A stretch of DNA of 64,000 bases from Mycobacterium shigaense (GCF_002356315.1 NZ_AP018164.1:1302001-1366000); one strand, 5' to 3'; positions 8,567 through 19,237 are shown, counted from the first letter of the stretch. Program-made: numbers and translations. Notes: generated by a model not told the origin, from the sequence alone.

Positions 8567-9663
8567 CGCTGGACTCCCAGGGCCCGTAGGATGGTGGCGA
8601 ATTTCGTTGTCGTCTCCGCGACTTCGTCGTCGGGATCGGATTCGGCGACGATGCCGCCGCCGGCGTGCGCCACGGCGGTACGGCGATCGGTCGACAGCCG
8701 CGCGCAGCGAATGGACACCACCCAGCGGCCGTCGCCGGCGGCGTCGCACCAGCCCACTGCGCCCGCGTAAAACCCGCGATCGCCCTCCAGTTCGGTGATG
8801 AGTTCGGCCGCGGCCTGGGCCGGGACCCCGCCGACCGCCGGCGTGGGATGCAGTGCCAGCGCGAGATCGATTGCAGTGATTGATGTTTCGCGCAGGCGGC
8901 CGCTGATCGGCGTGCACAGGTGCCAGACGGCCGCGGTGCGGCTGAGTTCCGGCTCGGGCGCGATGGTCAGCTCATCGCACAGCGGCGCCAGCGCGGCTCG
9001 TATCGCGTCGATCACCAGCCGGTGCTCGTGCCGGTCCTTGGCCGATGCGGCCAGCGCCGCGCCGTTGGCCGCATCGAGTTCCGGGTCGGCGGCGCGCGGG
9101 GCCGAGCCGGCGAACGGCTGACACGTCACCCGGTCGCCGGAGCGTGCGACCAGCAGCTCGGGGCTGGCGCCGACCAGTGCGGCGCCGGCGTAGTCGCCGC
9201 CCGCGGCCGTGAGGTCGACGAGATAGCCGTAGGCCGCCGGGTCCGCGGCGACTAGCCGCCGCAGGACGGCGCGGCCGTCCAGCGGCGCGTCGGCGGACAA
9301 CCGCAGCGCGCGGGCCAGTACCACCTTGCTCAGCGCGGCCCCCGGCGCGATCAGCCGGTCGCGCGCCCGGCTGATCCGGGTGCGGTAGTCGGCCGGTGGC
9401 GGCACGGCGGCCGCCACGCGCACCGTCGGCAACGGCCCCGTCGTCCAGTCCGGCAACGCGTCGGGGCGCAGCACCGCGCCCGGTGCCAGCAGGGCGGCCG
9501 GCCTGCTCACGTCAAAAGGTAACGCCCCCAACACGATTGGCACCAACCCCGAGCGCAGCGCCTGCTGGGCCGCGGCCACCTCGCGGTAGCGCGCCCGGAC
9601 TCCGTCGGCGATCAGGGTGCCGGCCGGCCCGCTCAGCGCGAAGGGCGGTTCGGCGGACGTCAC
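8563..9663 (-). CDS. entC: Isochorismate synthase-family protein EntC
   Basis: Chorismate-utilising enzyme of 366 residues. Conserved elements of the family are SKVVLARALRL, GASPELLVARSG, QPFAGSAPR, KDRHEHRLVIDAI, the HPTPAVGGVP catalytic block, GFYAGAVGW and the terminal AGGGIVAESDPDDE, which bind Mg2+ and chorismate. It would convert chorismate to isochorismate, for menaquinone or siderophore precursors; mycobactin salicylate is normally made by MbtI, so menaquinone or an unknown role is as likely. The GTG start at 9663 overlaps the gpm2 stop (GTGA). Confidence 0.88.
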   Translation of the reverse strand: MTSAEPPFALSGPAGTLIADGVRARYREVAAAQQALRSGLVPIVLGALPFDVSRPAALLAPGAVLRPDALPDWTTGPLPTVRVAAAVPPPADYRTRISRARDRLIAPGAALSKVVLARALRLSADAPLDGRAVLRRLVAADPAAYGYLVDLTAAGGDYAGAALVGASPELLVARSGDRVTCQPFAGSAPRAADPELDAANGAALAASAKDRHEHRLVIDAIRAALAPLCDELTIAPEPELSRTAAVWHLCTPISGRLRETSITAIDLALALHPTPAVGGVPAQAAAELITELEGDRGFYAGAVGWCDAAGDGRWVVSIRCARLSTDRRTAVAHAGGGIVAESDPDDEVAETTTKFATILRALGVQR

Positions 9664-10271
9664 CCGGGCGCGATGGCCTGCGGGAGGCCGGTCAGTCCGA
9701 GTGCGGCGAGTTGTCGCACGCCGTGCTCGAACCCGCACACGGCGATCGAGCCGGCCAACATCCAGAACCGGCTGCCCTCGACGAGCGGCAGCTCCACCCA
9801 GCGGGTGATCACCGAACGGGAGAAGTGGCTGTGGCCGACGAACACCACGTCGCGCGAGCTCATGTGATCCAGAGCGAACGCGACGGCGCGATCGGCGCGG
9901 TCGCTGACTTGGGCCACACTCTCGCCCCCGGGGCAGCCGTGGGTCCAGACCAGCCAATCGGGGACCGACTCCTGTATCTGCGGGGTCGTCAACCCCTCGT
10001 AGGAACCGTAATCCCATTCGGCGAGCAGCTCAGTCACCTCGTCCACGGTGAGTCCGGCCAACTTCGCGGTGATCAGGGCGCGTATCCGCGGGCTGCTGAT
10101 CACCAGCGGGTCGGTCAGTTTGAGTTCGCGCAACACATGCCCGGCCAGCTCGGCCTGGAGCCGGCCGGTATCGGTCAGCTCAATGTCGGTGCGGCCGGTG
10201 TGCTGCCCGGACTTCGACCATTCGGTTTCCCCGTGGCGGAGCAGGATCAATCGGTGTTTTTGCACGACCAT
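9660..10271 (-). CDS. gpm2: Histidine phosphatase-family protein Gpm2
   Basis: A 203-residue branch of the phosphoglycerate-mutase/histidine-phosphatase superfamily. The nucleophile motif LRHGETEW gives H13; R12 and R62 bind phosphate, the acid/base E is in the AEWDYGSYEG block, and the second histidine in VGHSHF (H147/H149). The M. tuberculosis ortholog Rv3214 is an acid phosphatase rather than a mutase, so the name gpm2 is historical. It heads a minus-strand operon with entC and the acetyltransferase. Confidence 0.88.
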   Translation of the reverse strand: MVVQKHRLILLRHGETEWSKSGQHTGRTDIELTDTGRLQAELAGHVLRELKLTDPLVISSPRIRALITAKLAGLTVDEVTELLAEWDYGSYEGLTTPQIQESVPDWLVWTHGCPGGESVAQVSDRADRAVAFALDHMSSRDVVFVGHSHFSRSVITRWVELPLVEGSRFWMLAGSIAVCGFEHGVRQLAALGLTGLPQAIAPG

Positions 10272-10351
10272 GCCCAGAATTCTGCCGGACGACTCGCCGT
10301 CGCCGAAGAGGGAAGCCGTAGCACCCGCCCAGAACGTGCCAGGATGGCAGG

Positions 10352-11152
10352 GTGAGTGACTTGCGCGTACTGGCGGTGGCCAACCAGAAGGGTGGCGTTG
10401 CCAAAACGACGACGGTCGCCTCGCTCGGCGCGGCGCTGGCCGAAAGCGGCCGGCGGGTGCTGCTGGTCGATCTGGATCCGCAGGGCTGTCTGACGTTTTC
10501 GCTCGGCCACGATCCCGACAAGTTGCCGGTCTCCGTGCACGAGGTGCTGCTCGGCGATATCGAGCCGAGTGCGGCGCTGGTCACGACCATAGAGGGAATG
10601 ACGCTGTTACCGGCCAACATTGACCTCGCCGGTGCCGAGGCGATGCTGTTGATGCGGGCCGGCCGCGAGTACGCGCTCAAACGCGCACTGGCCAAGCTGA
10701 GCGATCAGTTCGACGTGGTGATCCTGGACTGCCCGCCGTCGCTGGGGGTGCTCACGCTCAACGGGCTGACGGCCGCCGACGAGGTCATCGTGCCGCTGCA
10801 GTGCGAGACGCTGGCCCACCGCGGTGTCGGCCAATTCCTGCGCACGGTCGCCGATGTGCAGGCGATCACCAACCCGGATCTGAAGCTGCTGGGCGCCCTG
10901 CCGACGCTGTACGACTCGCGCACCACGCACACCCGCGACGTGCTGCTCGACGTCGCCGATCGCTACGAGCTACCGGTGCTCGCGCCACCGATCCCGCGCA
11001 CGGTTCGCTTCGCCGAGGCCAGCGCGTCGGGCTCGTCGGTGATGGCGGGCCGCAAGAACAAGGGTGCGGTCGCCTACGCGCAGCTGGCCCAGGCGCTGAT
11101 CAAGCACTGGAAGTCCGGCAAGCCGCTGCCGACGTACGCCGTCGAAGCCTAG
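10352..11152 (+). CDS. ParA/Soj-family ATPase (Rv3213c-like)
   Basis: A 266-residue ParA-family ATPase. The deviant Walker A KGGVAKTT is at residues 13-20, with switch motif DLDPQG and Walker B-like VILDCPPSLG. ParA ATPases move chromosomes, plasmids or protein complexes over the nucleoid. No ParB partner or parS-like repeat is next to it, so this is not the main chromosome-partitioning pair; it may position another cargo. GTG start at 10352, divergent from gpm2. Confidence 0.88.
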   Translation: MSDLRVLAVANQKGGVAKTTTVASLGAALAESGRRVLLVDLDPQGCLTFSLGHDPDKLPVSVHEVLLGDIEPSAALVTTIEGMTLLPANIDLAGAEAMLLMRAGREYALKRALAKLSDQFDVVILDCPPSLGVLTLNGLTAADEVIVPLQCETLAHRGVGQFLRTVADVQAITNPDLKLLGALPTLYDSRTTHTRDVLLDVADRYELPVLAPPIPRTVRFAEASASGSSVMAGRKNKGAVAYAQLAQALIKHWKSGKPLPTYAVEA

Positions 11153-11159
11153 CGGCGGG

Positions 11160-12380
11160 TCAGCCGAGGGCCACCACGGTGTCGCCCCGCTGCTCGAACA
11201 CGCGTGACCCCGAGACCGCCGGAACCACCGGCACTCCCGGTGCGCCGGGGGCCCGGAGCACCGGGATGTAGCGCTCGTTGGCGCCGCTGACGGGGTCATA
11301 GACCCCGATCGCCCCGGTCACCGGGATCAACAGCTTGCCGGCCATCATCGCGCCCGGCCCCAGCGGCGCGGTCGCCTCACCGGCGGCCACCGTGTAGCGC
11401 GGCGTCAGGGTGGCCGCGTCGAAGACCAACACCGAATCGCCAGTCCACCAGGTGACCGAGTTGCCCGCCAGCGACGCCACCGCCGCGGGCGACGGCGCCC
11501 TGGGCAGCAGCGTGCTCGACACCGCGGTGCCGGTCTCGTCGATCACGTCGACGTGGGGCTGCGGCAGCGGCACGTACACGGCGGTGTTGTTCTCGCGCAC
11601 CGCCACGACGCGTGCACCGGAGTCCGCACGAATGCCGGGCTCCGACACGGCGTGCTGGGCGGGCTCGTCGTCCTCCTTGCCCGGGCGCAACAGCACCAGC
11701 CGCAGGTCGGCCTGGTTGGCGCAGCTCTCCAGCACCGAGACCGTCGAGGTGCTGGCCGCCGCCGAGATCAGCCGGCATCCGGAGTGCAGGCCCCGCGCCG
11801 AGGGCTTGACCCGGGCATCGGTCTCGCCGTACGCCAGCATCCGGACCATGTCCGAGCGCCACAGTTCCAGGCGGGTGTCGCCGGTCGACAGCACCGTCAT
11901 GCCATCGGAGGACAGCCGGACGCGCGGATCGGCGTAGCTGCTGCGGGCGGCCCCGCGCCGGCCGGTGGACCCGTCGAGGGTGGTGACCTGCCCGCAGCCG
12001 CGGTCGTCCTTGAAGACCGCGACGGCGAAGCGGTAGATCCACGAGACGCCGCACAGGTCGGCGTCGCGGGCGTAGCTCCAGCGCGTCTGTCCCGTGGCGG
12101 GATCGCGCCCGTCCACCTCGCGGCCCATGCCGGTGGTGAGTGTCCCGCTGACCACGACCGGCGCCGTGGTGGCGGGGCTGGCCGCGGTCCACAGCTGGTG
12201 CAGCGCCGCCGGCACTTCCCGGGCTGGCGTGGGATTGGGCAACGGAACCGCCGCCGGCCGGCTGGTGGTGGCCCGTGCGTCGCTGGTCCACCAGATCAGC
12301 GCGGCCGCGGCGGCGACGACGACCACGATCGCCGCGGCGGCCAGCAGGTCACCCTTGGTCCGGCGTTCGGGTTTGACCAT
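11160..12380 (-). CDS. Membrane-anchored beta-propeller protein (Rv3212-like)
   Basis: A 406-residue protein with one N-terminal membrane anchor (about residues 12-30, LLAAAAIVVVVAAAAALIWW) and a large extracytoplasmic part built of WD/PQQ-like repeats (DPATGQTRWSY, TLDGSTGRR, YDPVSGANERY). Three cysteines within residues 108-131 or so (DLCGVSW, DRGCGQV) may be disulfide-bonded. Function unknown. The gene starts 14 bp downstream of rhlE on the same strand and is likely co-transcribed with it. Confidence 0.82.
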   Translation of the reverse strand: MVKPERRTKGDLLAAAAIVVVVAAAAALIWWTSDARATTSRPAAVPLPNPTPAREVPAALHQLWTAASPATTAPVVVSGTLTTGMGREVDGRDPATGQTRWSYARDADLCGVSWIYRFAVAVFKDDRGCGQVTTLDGSTGRRGAARSSYADPRVRLSSDGMTVLSTGDTRLELWRSDMVRMLAYGETDARVKPSARGLHSGCRLISAAASTSTVSVLESCANQADLRLVLLRPGKEDDEPAQHAVSEPGIRADSGARVVAVRENNTAVYVPLPQPHVDVIDETGTAVSSTLLPRAPSPAAVASLAGNSVTWWTGDSVLVFDAATLTPRYTVAAGEATAPLGPGAMMAGKLLIPVTGAIGVYDPVSGANERYIPVLRAPGAPGVPVVPAVSGSRVFEQRGDTVVALG

Positions 12381-12394
12381 GCGCCAGCGACGGC

Positions 12395-13933
12395 TCAGTT
12401 GGCGGTAGCGGCGGCGGCGTTCTCGGTCGGCTTGCGGCGGCGACGACGCCGGGTAGAGCCGCCGGTCCCGGCGCCGTTGGTGGGGGAGCCGCCCGCGGGT
12501 GCGTCCGCGGCACCGTCACCGTTGGTGCTCGCGGCGGCGTTGCCGGTGGGGTGCCCGGTGACGGGCTCGCCACCCCGGGTCCGCCGGCGCCGGTTGCTGG
12601 ACCGGTTGCGGGCGGGCTTCTGGCCGTCGCCGCCGCCCGAACTCTCGGTGACGCGACGCTTCACCGGCGACTTACGGGGCGTGCCGACGGCGCCGCCGGC
12701 GTCGGTCGGAATGCCCAGCTCGCTGTACAGGTGCGGCGAGTTGGAGTACGTCTCGGCCGGGTCCGGGGAGCCAAGGTCGAGCGCCTTGTCGATCATCGTC
12801 CAGCGGGGCAGCTCGTCCCAGTCGACCAGGGTGATCGCGATGCCGGTCTTGCCCGCGCGGCCAGTGCGCCCGATGCGGTGCACGTAGGCCTGCTCGTCCT
12901 CGGGGATCTGGTAGTTGATCACGTGGGTGATGTCGTCGATGTCGATGCCGCGGGCGGCGACGTCGGTGGCGACCAGCACATCGATGTCGCCGGCGCGGAA
13001 GGCCTTCAGCGCCTTCTCGCGCGCGATCTGGCCCAGGTCGCCGTGCACGGCGCCGACCTTGAATCCGCGCTCGGCCAGCTCGTCGGCCACCTTCTGCGCG
13101 GTCCGCTTGGTGCGGGTGAAGATCATCGTCGCGCCGCGGCCGTTCGCCTGCAGGATGCGGCTGACCATCTCGACCTTGTCCAACGCGTGGGCGCGGTAGA
13201 CGAACTGCTCGGTGGTGTCGTGGGTGGCCGCGCCCTGCACGCCCTCGGCCCTGATATGGGTGGGCTGGACCATGAATGTGCGGGCCAGCGTGATGATCGG
13301 GCCCGGCATGGTCGCCGAGAACAACATCGACTGCCGGTCGGCCGGGATCTGCCGCAGGATGCGCTCGATGTCGGGCAGGAACCCGAGGTCGAGCATCTCG
13401 TCGGCCTCATCGAGCACCAGCACCGACAGCCCGCCCAGCTGCAGGTGGCCCTGCTGGGCCAGGTCGAGCAGGCGGCCCGGCGTGCCTACGACGACGTCGG
13501 CGCCGGTCCGCAGGGCCTCGATCTGGGGCTCGTAGGCCCGTCCACCGTAGATGGACACGACCGCCAGCGGACGCCCCTGATCGGCGGTCAGGTACTTGGC
13601 CGCGGTGGCCAGGTCCTCGGCCACCTGCAGGCACAGTTCGCGGGTGGGCACGACGATCAGAGCCCGGGGCGCGCCGGTGAGCGGTCGCGTGGCGGCGGCG
13701 GCGGTGATGCGTTGCAGCAGCGGCACGCCGAACCCGAAGGTCTTGCCCATGCCGGTGCGGGCCTGGCCGATCACGTCGTCGCCGGCCAGCGCCAGCGGCA
13801 GGGTCAGTTCTTGGATGGCAAAGGCATGCTCAATGCCCTGTTCGGCCAGGGCGCGGACGATTTCGTCGCGCACGCCGAGTTGAGCGAATGTGGTTTTGGG
13901 GGTGGTTTCGGTCGCACTTGTCAGAGCGGTCAT
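12395..13933 (-). CDS. rhlE: DEAD-box ATP-dependent RNA helicase RhlE
   Basis: A 512-residue DEAD-box helicase. Q motif at 40-42, motif I ARTGMGKT at 58-65, PTREL near 96-100, TPGRL at 151-155, DEAD at 175-178, SAT at 206-208 and HRIGRTGRAG in the second RecA domain. The C-terminal tail is low-complexity and rich in Arg, Gly and Pro (including RRRRRRKP near the end), as in RNA-binding extensions of mycobacterial RhlE. Likely roles are rRNA maturation and mRNA decay. ATG at 13933 chosen because the upstream frame is not conserved. Confidence 0.92.
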   Translation of the reverse strand: MTALTSATETTPKTTFAQLGVRDEIVRALAEQGIEHAFAIQELTLPLALAGDDVIGQARTGMGKTFGFGVPLLQRITAAAATRPLTGAPRALIVVPTRELCLQVAEDLATAAKYLTADQGRPLAVVSIYGGRAYEPQIEALRTGADVVVGTPGRLLDLAQQGHLQLGGLSVLVLDEADEMLDLGFLPDIERILRQIPADRQSMLFSATMPGPIITLARTFMVQPTHIRAEGVQGAATHDTTEQFVYRAHALDKVEMVSRILQANGRGATMIFTRTKRTAQKVADELAERGFKVGAVHGDLGQIAREKALKAFRAGDIDVLVATDVAARGIDIDDITHVINYQIPEDEQAYVHRIGRTGRAGKTGIAITLVDWDELPRWTMIDKALDLGSPDPAETYSNSPHLYSELGIPTDAGGAVGTPRKSPVKRRVTESSGGGDGQKPARNRSSNRRRRTRGGEPVTGHPTGNAAASTNGDGAADAPAGGSPTNGAGTGGSTRRRRRRKPTENAAAATAN

Positions 13934-14162
13934 ATGTGGTTGATGTGCCTTTCGGTGACATGGAATTGTTCGGTGTTCTCGATTGCGGTCACGCGCGCAC
14001 GAATTCCGACTCCAAGTCGCCGAGTCGCCGGCCCTAACTCTCGGGTGGGCCCGCGGTGCACGCACATTTCGCCGATAGCGACGGTCAGAGAAATACAGTC
14101 CCTATCTATTTGCATGATAGCTGGTCGACAGCTGGCGCCCAGCTAGTCCTAAAACCGCCGAC

Positions 14163-14168
14163 TAGAGT
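14163..14168 (+). promoter_or_regulatory. Leaderless-type -10 box for the 14175 gene
   Basis: TAGAGT (TANNNT) ends 6 nt before the ATG at 14175, the spacing expected when transcription starts on the A of the start codon. No ribosome-binding site is present. Confidence 0.55.
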
Positions 14169-14174
14169 GATGCC

Positions 14175-14870
14175 ATGACTTCGGCCTCCTCCGCCGACCA
14201 GGTGGACGATTCGCCTACCTCCCGCGTCACCGCAGACCATCCCGGGTTCAACGAGCTCTTCGCGGTCCTGGCCTACGGCGAGGTGGCGGCGTTCTACCGT
14301 CTGACCGACGAGGCTCGCATGGCCCCCGATCTGCGCGGGCGCATCTCGATGGCGAGCATGGCCGCCGCGGAGATGAAGCACTACGAGCTGCTGCGCGACG
14401 CCCTGGAAAGCCGTGGTGTCGACGTCGTTCCGGCGATGTCGAAGTACGTCGCCGCGCTGGAGAACTACCACCGTCTCACGATGCCGAGCACCTGGCTGGA
14501 AGCCCTGGTGAAGACTTACGTCGGCGACGCGCTGGCCGCCGACCTGTATCTCGAGATCGCCGACAGCCTGCCCGACGGGGTCGCCGACGTCGTGCGGGCG
14601 GCGCTGTCGGAGACCGGGCACTCGCAGTTCGTCGTCGCCGAGGTGCGCGCCGCGGTCACCGCGAGCGGCAAGCAACGTAGCCGGCTGGCGCTGTGGTCGC
14701 GCCGGCTGTTGGGCGAGGCGATCACCCAGGCCCAGTACCTGCTGGCCGATCACGACGAGCTGGTCGACCTGCTGATGTCGGGGACGGGCGGCCTGGGGCA
14801 GCTCAGCGCGTTCTTCGACCGGTTGCAGGAGACCCACGACCGGCGGATGCGCGAACTCGGGCTCGGCTAG
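14175..14870 (+). CDS. Ferritin-like fold protein (Rv3210c-like)
   Basis: A 231-residue helical protein assigned to the ferritin-like superfamily. Candidate di-iron ligands are E36 (LAYGEVAAF), E66 and H69 (AEMKHYE), and a later E/H in SETGHSQF; a second ExxH is not clear, so metal binding is likely but unproven. It resembles tRNA-hydroxylase (MiaE)-type ferritin-like proteins of Actinobacteria. Monocistronic, with a leaderless promoter; divergent from rhlE over 241 bp. Confidence 0.75.
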   Translation: MTSASSADQVDDSPTSRVTADHPGFNELFAVLAYGEVAAFYRLTDEARMAPDLRGRISMASMAAAEMKHYELLRDALESRGVDVVPAMSKYVAALENYHRLTMPSTWLEALVKTYVGDALAADLYLEIADSLPDGVADVVRAALSETGHSQFVVAEVRAAVTASGKQRSRLALWSRRLLGEAITQAQYLLADHDELVDLLMSGTGGLGQLSAFFDRLQETHDRRMRELGLG

Positions 14871-14933
14871 CGGGCCGTCAGCCGTGATCGCAAGCGCGGC
14901 GTAGCCGGGCGCAGCGGGTCACGGCCATCGGAC

Positions 14934-15725
14934 TCAGCGGGTGCAGGTCGCCATCGATGAGTTGTTGGTCGACGACGCGACGACCTGGCCCTCTGCGTTG
15001 ACCACCGAGCAATTCAGGTGGCTGTAAATGCTTTGCGCGATCACCGATTCGGTCGTCACGCCCGGATTGAGCACCACCATCTTCGACCAGGGCAGCGAGA
15101 CGTTGAACTCCGTCACCGGATAGCCGCGGGCATCGGTGTAGACGATGTTCACCAGGTCCAGCAGCTGCTTGGTGCCCGCGACGCTGTAGATGACGGTGCG
15201 CGGGCTCAGCGCGGCCGTCGGCGGCTGCGCAGGCGGCGCCAGGGCCCGCGGCGGCAGGTAGGTGGGCAGCGGCGCGGCGGTGATGGTTCCCGGCGCCGCG
15301 CTCGGCGGGGCCAGCGTGGTGACGGTCTCGGGCGGTAGCTGGGGCACGTTCGAGGGCGCCGGGCTGGCCGACGCGCTGGGCGGGCTCAGGGTGCGCGGCG
15401 CGGATGTCACCGGGCGGGGACCCGGACCCACCGTGGCCTTCGTCGAGGCGCTGTCGCCGCTGTTGATGATCACCGCGGTGGCGACGGCGCCCACCGCCAC
15501 GATCACGCCGAGGAAGGCTGCGACGGGGCGCCAGCGGGGGTCCGACGGCCATACCAGTTCGCCGTAGCCCTCGTCCTCGTAGTCCGAGTCGGCTCCGTCG
15601 TAGATCTCGTCATCGGGGTAGTCGTGGACTGGGCCGTCGACTAGGCCGGTGCGGTCATGCAGCGTGTTACTGATGGTGCCGATGCTACGGATGAGGTGTG
15701 TCGGCTCGGGGGGTTGCGCGACCAC
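14934..15725 (-). CDS. MmpS-like membrane protein (Rv3209-like)
   Basis: A 263-residue protein. An acidic cytoplasmic segment (about 35-60, with YDGADSDYEDEG) is followed by one transmembrane helix (AAFLGVIVAVGAVATAVII), a Pro/Thr/Ala-rich linker of about 80 residues, and a C-terminal beta domain (YSVAGTKQLLDLVNIVY to SSMATCTR). The last domain resembles that of MmpS-family proteins, which assist MmpL transporters in exporting lipids; no MmpL is present here. The GTG start at 15725 is the first in frame; the N-terminus is poorly constrained. Confidence 0.7.
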   Translation of the reverse strand: MVAQPPEPTHLIRSIGTISNTLHDRTGLVDGPVHDYPDDEIYDGADSDYEDEGYGELVWPSDPRWRPVAAFLGVIVAVGAVATAVIINSGDSASTKATVGPGPRPVTSAPRTLSPPSASASPAPSNVPQLPPETVTTLAPPSAAPGTITAAPLPTYLPPRALAPPAQPPTAALSPRTVIYSVAGTKQLLDLVNIVYTDARGYPVTEFNVSLPWSKMVVLNPGVTTESVIAQSIYSHLNCSVVNAEGQVVASSTNNSSMATCTR

Positions 15726-15870
15726 GTTGACCCAGTTGGGAGCGAATCGTTACCAGCCGGCGACGTAGCGGGGGACCCTCTGCGTCAGAGCGCCCCGCGC
15801 GCGTCGATTAGCCTGCTGCTGACGCGTCTGGGACGAAGCACAAGACGAACCACGAATGGAAGGGGCCACG

Positions 15871-16960
<1,090 letters not shown>

Positions 16961-16978
16961 CTATGCCATCCTGGGGCA

Positions 16979-18013
16979 ATGACGTCCGACCGACCTGGGC
17001 GCGGCGCCGGTCGAGTTCCCGCGGTGCACGACCAGTGGCGAGAACCACTTCGGGCCCTGCGCGACCCGATAGCGCGGGACGCCGGACGGATCAGGGCCGA
17101 CCGGGAGCGGCCGCGCCAGTGGCGCAAGCAGACCTGGCTGGGGCGGTTCATCTCGACCTACGGCTGGCGCGCCTACGCGCTGCCTGTCCTGCTAGCCCTC
17201 ACCGTGCTGATCGGCTATCAGACGGTGACCGGCGCGAGCACCCCGAAACCGGCCGCCAGCCAGCCGATTCAGGGTCCGCCCGTCGTCGGCGCGGTGGGCA
17301 CGGCCATCCTCGACGCCCCGCCGCGCGGCCTGGCCACCTTCGACGCCAACCTGCCCGCCGGGACGCTGCCCGACGGCGGCCCGTTCACCGAAGCCGGGGA
17401 GAATACCTGGCACATCGTGCCGGGCACCACGCCACAGTTCGGTCAGGGCACTGCCAAGGTGTTCAAATACACCGTCGAGATCGAAAACGGGCTCGATCCC
17501 ACGATGTTCGGCGGCGACGACGCCTTCGCCGGGATGGTCGACCAGACGCTGGCCAATCCCAAGGGCTGGACGCACAATCCGCAATTCGCCTTCGCCCGGA
17601 TCGACGGGACGAGCGGGGGCAAGCCCGACTTCCGGATCTCGCTGGTGTCGCCGGTGACGGTGCGCGAGGGCTGCGGCTACGAGTTCCGCCTCGAGACGTC
17701 CTGCTACAACCCGGTATTCGGGCCCGACAGGCAGGCGCGGGTGTTCATCAACGAGGCGCGCTGGGTGCGCGGGGCGGTGCCGTTCCAGGGCGACATGGGG
17801 TCCTACCGGCAATACGTGATCAACCACGAGGTCGGCCACGCCATCGGTTACGTGCGCCACGAGCCGTGTGACCAAAACGGCGGCCTGGCGCCAGTGATGA
17901 TGCAGCAGACCTTCTCCACGTCCAACGACGACGCCGCGAAGTTCGACTCCGAATACGTCAAGGCGGACGGCAAGACCTGCCGATTCAACCCCTGGCCGTA
18001 TCCGATCGCCTGA
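16979..18013 (+). CDS. DUF3152 membrane-anchored zinc metallopeptidase-like protein
   Basis: A 344-residue protein with an N-terminal basic cytoplasmic stretch, one membrane helix (WRAYALPVLLALTVLIGYQ, about 62-80) and an extracytoplasmic DUF3152 domain. The domain contains HEVGHAIGYVRH, a metzincin-like zinc site with H283, E284, H287 and H294. Two cysteine pairs (GCGYEF...SCYN; CDQN...TCRF) may form disulfides outside the membrane. It is probably a cell-envelope protease of unknown target. ATG at 16979; an earlier in-frame ATG at 16904 lacks conservation. Confidence 0.85.
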   Translation: MTSDRPGRGAGRVPAVHDQWREPLRALRDPIARDAGRIRADRERPRQWRKQTWLGRFISTYGWRAYALPVLLALTVLIGYQTVTGASTPKPAASQPIQGPPVVGAVGTAILDAPPRGLATFDANLPAGTLPDGGPFTEAGENTWHIVPGTTPQFGQGTAKVFKYTVEIENGLDPTMFGGDDAFAGMVDQTLANPKGWTHNPQFAFARIDGTSGGKPDFRISLVSPVTVREGCGYEFRLETSCYNPVFGPDRQARVFINEARWVRGAVPFQGDMGSYRQYVINHEVGHAIGYVRHEPCDQNGGLAPVMMQQTFSTSNDDAAKFDSEYVKADGKTCRFNPWPYPIA

Positions 18014-18033
18014 CCCGGGCTACGACCAGGGCC

Positions 18034-18039
18034 TAACCT
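18034..18039 (+). promoter_or_regulatory. Leaderless-type -10 box for moeZ
   Basis: TAACCT (TANNNT) ends 7 nt before the GTG at 18047; there is no Shine-Dalgarno sequence, consistent with a leaderless transcript. Confidence 0.5.
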
Positions 18040-18046
18040 CGGTGGT

Positions 18047-19237
18047 GTGCGAACTTCGTTGCCGCCCCTCGTCGAACCCGCCCGCGAGCTGACGCGGGAC
18101 GAGGTGGCGCGCTACAGCCGGCATCTGGTCATCCCCGACCTGGGTGTGGACGGGCAGCGGCGGTTGAAGAACGCCCGGGTGCTGGTGATCGGCGCCGGCG
18201 GCCTGGGTGCCCCGACGTTGCTGTACCTCGCCGCGGCCGGCGTCGGCACGATCGGCATCGTCGATTTTGACGTGGTCGACGAATCGAACCTGCAGCGCCA
18301 GATCATCCACGGGACCGCCGACGTCGGGCGGTCCAAGGCCCAGTCGGCGCGCGACTCCATCGTCGCCATCAACCCTCTAGTCGACGTGCGATTGCACGAG
18401 TTCCGGCTGGAAGCGGCCAACGCCGTCGAGCTGTTCGCGCAATACGACCTGATCCTCGACGGCACCGACAATTTCGCCACCCGGTATCTGGTCAACGACG
18501 CCGCGGTGCTGGCCGGCAAGCCGTACGTCTGGGGCTCGATCTACCGCTTCGAGGGCCAGGTCTCGGTGTTCTGGGAGGACGCCCCGGCCGGCCTGGGGTT
18601 GAACTATCGCGACCTGTACCCGGAGCCGCCGCCGCCCGGCCTGGTCCCGTCGTGCGCCGAGGGTGGCGTGCTGGGCATCGTCTGCGCGTCGATCGCGTCG
18701 GTGATGGGCACCGAGGCGATCAAACTGATCACTGGCCTGGGCGAACCGCTGCTCGGGCGGCTGATGATCTACGACGCACTCGAGATGAGCTATCGCACCG
18801 TCAATGTCCGCAAGGACCCGTTGGCGCCCAAGATCACCAGGCTCGTCGACTACGAGCAGTTCTGCGGCGCGGCGTCCGACCCCTCGTCCCCCGAAGCCGG
18901 GGCGGCCACCCCCGGTTCGGCGATCACCCCGCGTGAGTTGCGGGCGCTGCTGGACTCCGGCACGGAGCTGGCCCTGATCGACGTCCGCGAGCCGGTCGAG
19001 TGGGAGATCAATCACATCGAGGGTGCCCAGCTGATCCCGAGCTCGTCGATCAGTTCCGGCGAGGGTCTGGCAAAGCTGCCGCGCGACCGCAGAGCCGTCC
19101 TGTATTGCAAGACGGGGGTGCGCTCGGCCGAGGCGCTGGGCGCGTTGCAGCAGGCCGGATTCACCGATGTGGTGCACTTGCAGGGTGGGATCGTGGCCTG
19201 GGCCCAGCAGATGCAACCCGACATGGTGATGTACTGA
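18047..19237 (+). CDS. moeZ: Adenylyltransferase/sulfurtransferase MoeZ
   Basis: A two-domain E1-like enzyme of 396 residues. The N-terminal ThiF/MoeB domain has the nucleotide motif GAGGLGAP (49-56), DGTDNFATRYL, and the MoeB-type cysteine C203 in VPSCAEGG; the C-terminal rhodanese domain (about 290-390) has the active-site loop CKTGVRS with C354. It adenylates and then thiocarboxylates ubiquitin-like sulfur carriers for molybdopterin and, in M. tuberculosis, for CysO-dependent cysteine synthesis. Carrier genes are not in the window. The rhodanese Cys and both nucleotide motifs are intact. Confidence 0.93.
   Translation: MRTSLPPLVEPARELTRDEVARYSRHLVIPDLGVDGQRRLKNARVLVIGAGGLGAPTLLYLAAAGVGTIGIVDFDVVDESNLQRQIIHGTADVGRSKAQSARDSIVAINPLVDVRLHEFRLEAANAVELFAQYDLILDGTDNFATRYLVNDAAVLAGKPYVWGSIYRFEGQVSVFWEDAPAGLGLNYRDLYPEPPPPGLVPSCAEGGVLGIVCASIASVMGTEAIKLITGLGEPLLGRLMIYDALEMSYRTVNVRKDPLAPKITRLVDYEQFCGAASDPSSPEAGAATPGSAITPRELRALLDSGTELALIDVREPVEWEINHIEGAQLIPSSSISSGEGLAKLPRDRRAVLYCKTGVRSAEALGALQQAGFTDVVHLQGGIVAWAQQMQPDMVMY

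Noticed and set aside
10352..11152. Chromosome-partition locus (parAB-parS)
   Set aside because: There is no ParB gene or parS-like repeat beside it, and flanking genes are unrelated to the oriC region.
12551..14146. 531-codon open frame opposite rhlE
   Set aside because: Composition and lack of any motif mark it as a shadow of the DEAD-box helicase gene.
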